From the NCBI RefSeq assembly GCF_030272615.1, contig NC_081411.1, positions 823,726,397-823,790,396 of the forward strand: DNA of 64,000 nucleotides. Reading direction: 5' to 3'. Source of the stretch: Cryptomeria japonica (taxonomy: Eukaryota > Streptophyta > Pinopsida > Cupressales > Cupressaceae). Positions 59,331-64,000 of the stretch are shown piece after piece; positions within the stretch are counted from its first letter, which is position 1, and each line of letters begins with the position of its first letter. The translations under genes were made by a program, and so were the position numbers. Under the pieces are notes generated by a model. It had not been told where the DNA came from and searched no databases. It worked only from the letters and a program-made list of their open reading frames with translations.

Positions 59331-62021
59331 ATGTCAGATTTTTATTTGCAAGATGTTCATATTTGTGATGATTATGAGTTAGATGAAGCTTTAGATGAGT
59401 TTTTGAAACCTAAAGATACCAAACCTTCATTTTACCAAAAACTCATAAACATTGTTACTATGCCATTTCGTTGTGATGAGAAAGATAAGTTGAATGATTC
59501 CTCTCAAGGGTACATTCCTATCAACTCTTCCACTAAATCTAGTAGCATGGTTGTTTTCAATGATCCCCTCTATGAAGAGATATCTCCTTTTGAATCAAAA
59601 GATAAACCTTTTAATAGATATGATCATGCTTTGTTGGATGATGCCCTTGATGACTTTGTGGCTCCTAAAAAATGCTCCCTTCATGAGGATCCTTTTGTGC
59701 AAGAAGATGACATTATCCCTACATTTCCTAGTGATGGCATTTCCTTTTCCAACAAAATTCCCACTAGAGATGATGAATTAATGATAAATGCTATCTCCTC
59801 TCCCGAAATTGACAATGCTTCAAACATTCCTTTCAACAACTTCACTATTTGGGATGAACCATTAGAAGAAGGTGTAGATTATTCTCTACCCTGTGAGAGA
59901 ACCCTAGCCAAAGGGGATGAAATCAAGATTAAAAACTCCCTTGATAGTTTCTCACCTTCCTTGAATCTCAATTATTCTCCCTCTAAAAATAAATCATCTC
60001 CCTCTCCTCAATTTAGTTCTACTCATAAGGAAACCCTAGCTCAAAGCAAGATGGTTAACATCTCTTTCAAAGATCTCCCTCTCAAAAGTGAGACTTTAGA
60101 GAGTAATGTTGATTCTTCTCCTAGAGAGTTTATTCCCCATGTAGATCCTTTGATGATAGAGGATGATATGACCTTTTCTAGTATTACTTTTCCTACTAGA
60201 ACATCAATACCTACCCCTGGTCTCTCTCCTAAAATTGATTTAATCCGTGATAAGATTTTAGTGCAAGAGAAGACTATCAATAATTTTTCCAATACTTTTG
60301 TTCATTCCTCTAAACCATCCTTAATCAATTTGATACGTGTGAATGAAACACCTAAAAAACCTCTCTTCACTGTCCAAGGTGCTTGTCCTTCTCAAAATTC
60401 TCAACCTTTAAATAAGCCTATCTTAGTGGTTCAAGGCAGTTATGCTAATGATTCTTTTTGCACTCCTAAGAAACCTATTATTACTATGCAAGGAGGTTAT
60501 TCTACTAAGAGCCCTTATGAGTATGCTAAGCAACTGACTAGAGAGAGTTATCATGCGGTTGCCCATACTTATAATACTAGAAATAATAGGCAGCCTAATC
60601 TTCCTCCTGTTACTCCAGTGTCTCTTCCTAATCCTCAACCAATTCTTCCGCAAGCTCCACGTATTTCACAAGTTCTCGGTAAGGAATATGATCTCATAGA
60701 ACAACTTAAAGCTACCCCTGCTAAGATATCCCTTTGGGATTTGATCCAAACTTCTTCCGCTCATCATGAAATGTTACAAGATGCCTTGAAAGATTTGAAT
60801 GTTCCTCCACCTAATACATCTAGTAATATAGTGTCTTTGGTTAACTTTGTGATGAATCCTAAAGCTCAAATTGTGTTTACTCAAGATGAGTTGCCTACTA
60901 GTGAAATTCAACATCAATATGATCCCTTGATGATTGTGGTTATCATAAATGACACTGCTATAAGACGAACACTGGTAGATAATGGTTCTAGCCTTAATGT
61001 GTGTAGCATTAATCTATTACATAAGATGAATGTGGATACATCCCTTATTGAGCCTGACTCTCATCCCATTCGAGGCTTTGATAATGTGGCTAAGTCTTCA
61101 TTAGGTATTATCACCTTACCCATCACAATGGGACCTGTTACTTTGCCTACTCCTATCCATGTTATGTCGGGAAATCTAACATACAACTTGTTATTAGGGA
61201 GACCTTGGATTCACAGTATGCAAGCTATCCCCTCTACATTGCATAGACAAGTTAAATTTAATTATAACAATAAGACATATACCTTGATAGGTGATACTAA
61301 TTTTCAAACTTGTTTGCAAACATCTACTTCCAAAGGGAGTTCTTCTAAGCCTTCCTCTTCTAGTGATGACTCGTTAAACAAGATACCTATGGATGAATCA
61401 TCACCCTCTGATAATCAAAATTCTTTGGATGAGTCTGAAGTTCCCGAAGAAGATTCTTCTCAACTTGAATCTACACATGAAAAGGCTTTTGATCCTGAGA
61501 AGGTTCTCGCAGAAGACGATTGGGGATCTCTTGATTTCAATCCCACCTTTGTAGGTGAGTATAGGGTTCCTCCTAGAGAGCTTAAAGTTAAAAAGAAGGA
61601 AGAAGCTAGAGATCAATCAGTCTTACTTGAACCTATGAGCAATAATTTTGTGGCCACTTCTCAAACTTCTTCTCCTCACACCTCTAATTCTGAAGAATTT
61701 GATTCTTTGTCTTATGAAAAACCACCTTTTCTTTCTGAAATGGCTAATCGTTATGGTCGTGGTTTCCATATTTTGGCTAAGAGTGGCTATAGTGGAAATG
61801 GTTGTGGCGCAAATGAACAAGGAATTAAAGTTCCTTTAGAACATAACATGCATGAATATTCATTTGGACTTGGATATAATCTTTCTAAGCCCACCAAAGC
61901 ATCTAAAAGACCATCTCTCAATGTGAATGCTATATTTAATAGTGATGATGATCTCACTTCAACTAAATCATCTTCTACTTCTATCAACTCTCATTCCCCT
62001 CATAAGGAAACTTGGCGATGA
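59331..62021 (+). CDS. Element M retropepsin/G-patch protein, intact 896 residues
   Basis: The start is placed at ATG 59331, just after an A-rich leader (59257-59285); the frame is open further upstream but enters the LTR and primer site. Residues 1 to about 460 are low complexity, rich in Ser, Pro, Asp and Lys, without gag or zinc-knuckle motifs. From about 461 (ATPAKISLWDLI) a segment typical of the region before plant Tat-type proteases begins. The aspartic protease has D-N-G-S-S with Asp 550 and ends near LLLGRPWIH (about 620). After a Ser/Asp/Glu-rich linker, a G-patch-like motif lies at about 804-855 (GYSGNGCGANEQGI, then GLGY), a fold that binds RNA or helicases. Plant Tat-type proteins normally have gag before and RT after these parts; both are missing here. 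The absence of stops over 896 codons contrasts with every other element in the window. Confidence 0.82.
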   Translation: MSDFYLQDVHICDDYELDEALDEFLKPKDTKPSFYQKLINIVTMPFRCDEKDKLNDSSQGYIPINSSTKSSSMVVFNDPLYEEISPFESKDKPFNRYDHALLDDALDDFVAPKKCSLHEDPFVQEDDIIPTFPSDGISFSNKIPTRDDELMINAISSPEIDNASNIPFNNFTIWDEPLEEGVDYSLPCERTLAKGDEIKIKNSLDSFSPSLNLNYSPSKNKSSPSPQFSSTHKETLAQSKMVNISFKDLPLKSETLESNVDSSPREFIPHVDPLMIEDDMTFSSITFPTRTSIPTPGLSPKIDLIRDKILVQEKTINNFSNTFVHSSKPSLINLIRVNETPKKPLFTVQGACPSQNSQPLNKPILVVQGSYANDSFCTPKKPIITMQGGYSTKSPYEYAKQLTRESYHAVAHTYNTRNNRQPNLPPVTPVSLPNPQPILPQAPRISQVLGKEYDLIEQLKATPAKISLWDLIQTSSAHHEMLQDALKDLNVPPPNTSSNIVSLVNFVMNPKAQIVFTQDELPTSEIQHQYDPLMIVVIINDTAIRRTLVDNGSSLNVCSINLLHKMNVDTSLIEPDSHPIRGFDNVAKSSLGIITLPITMGPVTLPTPIHVMSGNLTYNLLLGRPWIHSMQAIPSTLHRQVKFNYNNKTYTLIGDTNFQTCLQTSTSKGSSSKPSSSSDDSLNKIPMDESSPSDNQNSLDESEVPEEDSSQLESTHEKAFDPEKVLAEDDWGSLDFNPTFVGEYRVPPRELKVKKKEEARDQSVLLEPMSNNFVATSQTSSPHTSNSEEFDSLSYEKPPFLSEMANRYGRGFHILAKSGYSGNGCGANEQGIKVPLEHNMHEYSFGLGYNLSKPTKASKRPSLNVNAIFNSDDDLTSTKSSSTSINSHSPHKETWR

Positions 62022-62269
62022 AAAAATCTCTTTATGAATCCCCTCAAATTTCTAAATCCACTTATGAATCTTTATCTCCTATTCATCATAAAGTCCTTTC
62101 CTCCAGGGATAAGGCTCTAATAAATTACACTCATCCCTCTTCTAAGATTTCTTGTGACTTTTCTTCTTCAATTTTTATCATTTTATACATGTTTTTGATC
62201 TCACTTATAGTTGAGCATTTAGCATGTCATATTCAAATACCTCATTCAATCTATCATGTCTTTAAATAA
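62018..62269 (+). CDS. Small overlapping frame with hydrophobic segment
   Basis: ATG 62018 overlaps the TGA of the upstream frame (ATGA). The 83-residue product has a Ser/Tyr/Lys-rich start, like the end of the upstream protein, and then a hydrophobic stretch (about residues 50-70, IFIILYMFLISLIVEHLA) that could span a membrane. It may be a real second frame, a frameshifted tail, or chance. Confidence 0.3.
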   Translation: MKKSLYESPQISKSTYESLSPIHHKVLSSRDKALINYTHPSSKISCDFSSSIFIILYMFLISLIVEHLACHIQIPHSIYHVFK

Positions 62270-63220
62270 CATTAATGGCTATTATGTTGCTCATCATTAT
62301 GTGACATTGGTAGCTCATTTACTGGGGGCTCATTGTCATTCATGATGGTACAATTTCAAGTGCAATCATATTTTTGAAGCAACATAATAGCCTAATTTTT
62401 CTATGTTATCTCTTGTTCCTATGGGGTAATAGTGTGGAAATATTGATTATCTTTTCTTTAGAATCCTCTTTTCCTAGATATGGGAGAAGATGTGTATTCT
62501 CTTTCTTATCCTACCCACTTCTTATGAGGAGCATTTTACATACACTAATGTCTTGCTTGCATGAACTCATGTGAGTATGTAGTACATTTTGCTTATGTCT
62601 AAATCTCTCCCTGGAAGATTGTGTAAGTCCTTCTCATTGTCCTTATCCTTGGGAGGCAATGATCTTTCCTTATTTTTATCTAAGGATCCACTTTTTCCTA
62701 TTTCGTGGATGGTGTGAACTTTATTACTTGATGTTATTCCTTGTATGCATTTGTTGTTGTTTGTTCAAGGATTCTCTCTTACAAGAGGTGTAAGTCCTTG
62801 ACTACAACCTCTTTTGCACTTGGTCAAATACATCCATAATGAATTCACTCTCCCAATTGGGTTAAAAAGAGCATCATCCTTCATTAAGAATCACTTTCAC
62901 CTCGCAAAAGAAGGAAGTATTGCATTCTTATTCTCTTCTTTGTCTTGTTCTAGAAGATGTTGTATTTGTCTAAGACAATTCGTCTTAGGGATAGGTGTCT
63001 TTTGTACAAAGATCTCTTCTCCTCTAAGGATCTCCTTTACACATACTACAAGATATCCCTTTTTTTCAACTATCTTATCCTTGCTTAAAGAGTGCAAAAC
63101 TCTCTTGCTTGGATCTATGACATTGTTGCATTTTTGGGGTATCTTCTTTTGTGATGAAGGTAGGTATCCTTGTTCTACTTTGCTTATGACATAAACATTA
63201 CACTTTTTGAGAAATGGGTC

Positions 63221-63327
63221 ATTCTCGGAACCAGAGCACAGACTCTTAGAGTGAGATGTCTCCATTTTTCTTTTATGCAAGGTGATTATTCTTGGAACCA
63301 GAGCACAGACTCTTAGAGTGAGATGTC
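63221..63327 (+). repeat. 40-bp direct repeat, two copies
   Basis: Two near-identical copies (63221-63260, 63288-63327) with a 67-bp period, differing at one base, C versus T, near the start. Confidence 0.85.
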
Positions 63328-63471
63328 ACACTTTTGTACTATACATACACAGGTTGTAGCATACTCGAGCATAGACTCCTATGAGGTGCTTCTAACCTCC
63401 CTTACACACACATGCACGAGGTTGAGTGGAACTAGCGGCATAAGGCTAGACTTTCTCACTCTCCTCCCTTA

Positions 63472-63597
63472 CATGGATCACCTAGACAGACTCTAGGGGC
63501 TAGTTTTCCATGTCCCTTTTTCCATGGATCACCTAGACAAGATCTAGGGGTGAGAAGTCCATGTTTTCTCTCTCACTATTCTTCTCATGGATCACCA
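63472..63597 (+). repeat. ATGGATCACCTAGACA repeat
   Basis: Two longer copies (about 63472-63500 and 63522-63550, both running into TCTAGGGG) and a shorter one (about 63586-63597). Period about 50-64 bp. Confidence 0.75.
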
Positions 63598-63833
63598 ATG
63601 TGTGTATTCATGCTTTTTCCTTTCTTTTCTTCTCTTTGCATTTTATTTCCATTTACATCCTTCATCTTGTGTTAGAGAACTCTCAAATCCTCACACTCTT
63701 TGTTGTGTTGGAATTGAGATTTAGTCCTCTTTCTTACCAAATGATTCTCCATTAGTTTTTGATCTCATATCAAATCTTCTTGTGAGCATTTGTCATCAAT
63801 ATTCTTTAACAATTCGAAGTGGTAAACATGATA

Positions 63834-63873
63834 CCCTGTTTCAACTCACTAAAATTAGCAAGCCGAAACAGGG
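63834..63873. other. Hairpin followed by G-run
   Basis: CCCTGTTTC (63834-63842) pairs with GAAACAGGG (63865-63873) over a 22-base loop, and the right arm runs into eight Gs. It could act as an RNA hairpin near a polypurine tract, but no LTR start matching 56656 follows within the window. Confidence 0.5.
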
Positions 63874-64000
63874 GGGGGCATATAGCTACCCTCTAATTTT
63901 CATCACCTTCCTTAGTAAGCATTAGGTGATTTTGTGATCTAACGTGTGTTTTGTAGGGTGCGGCTCCTAACTGTGTACTGCAGATACCGCTGGGGGCTTC

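Larger units (their letters stand above)
56656..64000 (+). mobile_element. Element M: Ty3/gypsy (Tat-like) element with intact PR/G-patch frame, runs off window
   Basis: Starts TGTCGTAAATTG inside element L gag. A long LTR (to about 59152, with solo LTR N inside), a TGG-starting primer-like site, an A-rich leader and an intact 896-codon frame are followed by at least 2 kb of non-coding sequence with tandem repeats. No RT, RNase H or integrase motif is visible up to 64000. The protease and its N-terminal neighbour match the form found in plant Tat-type gypsy proteins. The 3' LTR is not in the window, so the LTR ends rest on one copy. Confidence 0.7.
62270..64000 (+). other. Element M 3' non-coding region
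   Basis: C/T-rich sequence without credible genes. Two copies of a 40-bp unit (63221-63260 and 63288-63327, sharing GGAACCAGAGCACAGACTC), a second repeat ATGGATCACCTAGACA at 63473 and 63524 with a partial copy near 63586, and a hairpin plus G-run at 63834-63878. The small frames here are in or around these repeats and I do not call them genes. Confidence 0.6.

Noticed and set aside
62814-63280. Overlapping plus and minus frames of about 126 codons in element M 3' region
   Set aside because: They overlap each other on opposite strands, have no domain and run into the direct repeats.

Overview
The window reads as intergenic, repeat-dense nuclear DNA of a large-genome land plant. LTR retrotransposons with plant-type initiator-Met-tRNA primer sites are nested inside each other and inside a tandem satellite, and I find no host gene, rRNA, tRNA or CRISPR array. 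The density of old copia and gypsy elements and the LTR style would suit a gymnosperm, but nothing here proves that. Element names A to N below are mine.

Left third (1-26325): a satellite built from a ~20-bp module used in both orientations, so it is full of inverted repeats. It is interspersed with two ~1 kb purine-rich, C-poor blocks that belong to a higher-order repeat. Inserted in it are element A (577-4081), a short Ty3/gypsy with gag and protease joined to the integrase C-terminus and TSD CCTAA; element B (4674-19277), a non-coding LARD-type element with LTRs over 4 kb and TSD ACACC, whose 3' LTR holds solo LTR C (15022-16995); and solo LTR D (22551-23338, minus orientation, TSD TAGTA).

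Middle (26326-53351): a decayed chromovirus E, with its 5' LTR truncated, gag-PR-RT-RH-IN-chromodomain in order and a 3' LTR. It is split twice. Copia element F (29339-37116, TSD TGAGG) sits in RT, and copia element G (38313-51466, TSD GTATA) sits in integrase. G is itself split in gag by copia element H (39710-46213, TSD GTCTT). The order of events is E, then F and G independently, then H after G. All carry stops and frameshifts.

Right (53352-64000): a minus-strand gypsy RNase H-integrase fragment I. Its integrase was hit by chromovirus E on one side and by a 296-bp hAT-like MITE J (53668-53963, 8-bp TSD). An LTR fragment K follows, then copia element L (from 54927) with a coiled-coil, multi-knuckle gag that is cut in its third zinc knuckle by element M (from 56656). 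M runs off the window. It has a long LTR split by solo LTR N (57574-58468, TSD AATAC) and the only long intact reading frame here, 896 codons, combining a plant retropepsin and a G-patch but with no recognisable gag or reverse transcriptase.

The most unusual items are the two-orientation satellite with its purine-block higher-order repeat, the LARD element, the frame-preserving gag-PR-IN fusion of element A, and the intact PR/G-patch protein of element M.
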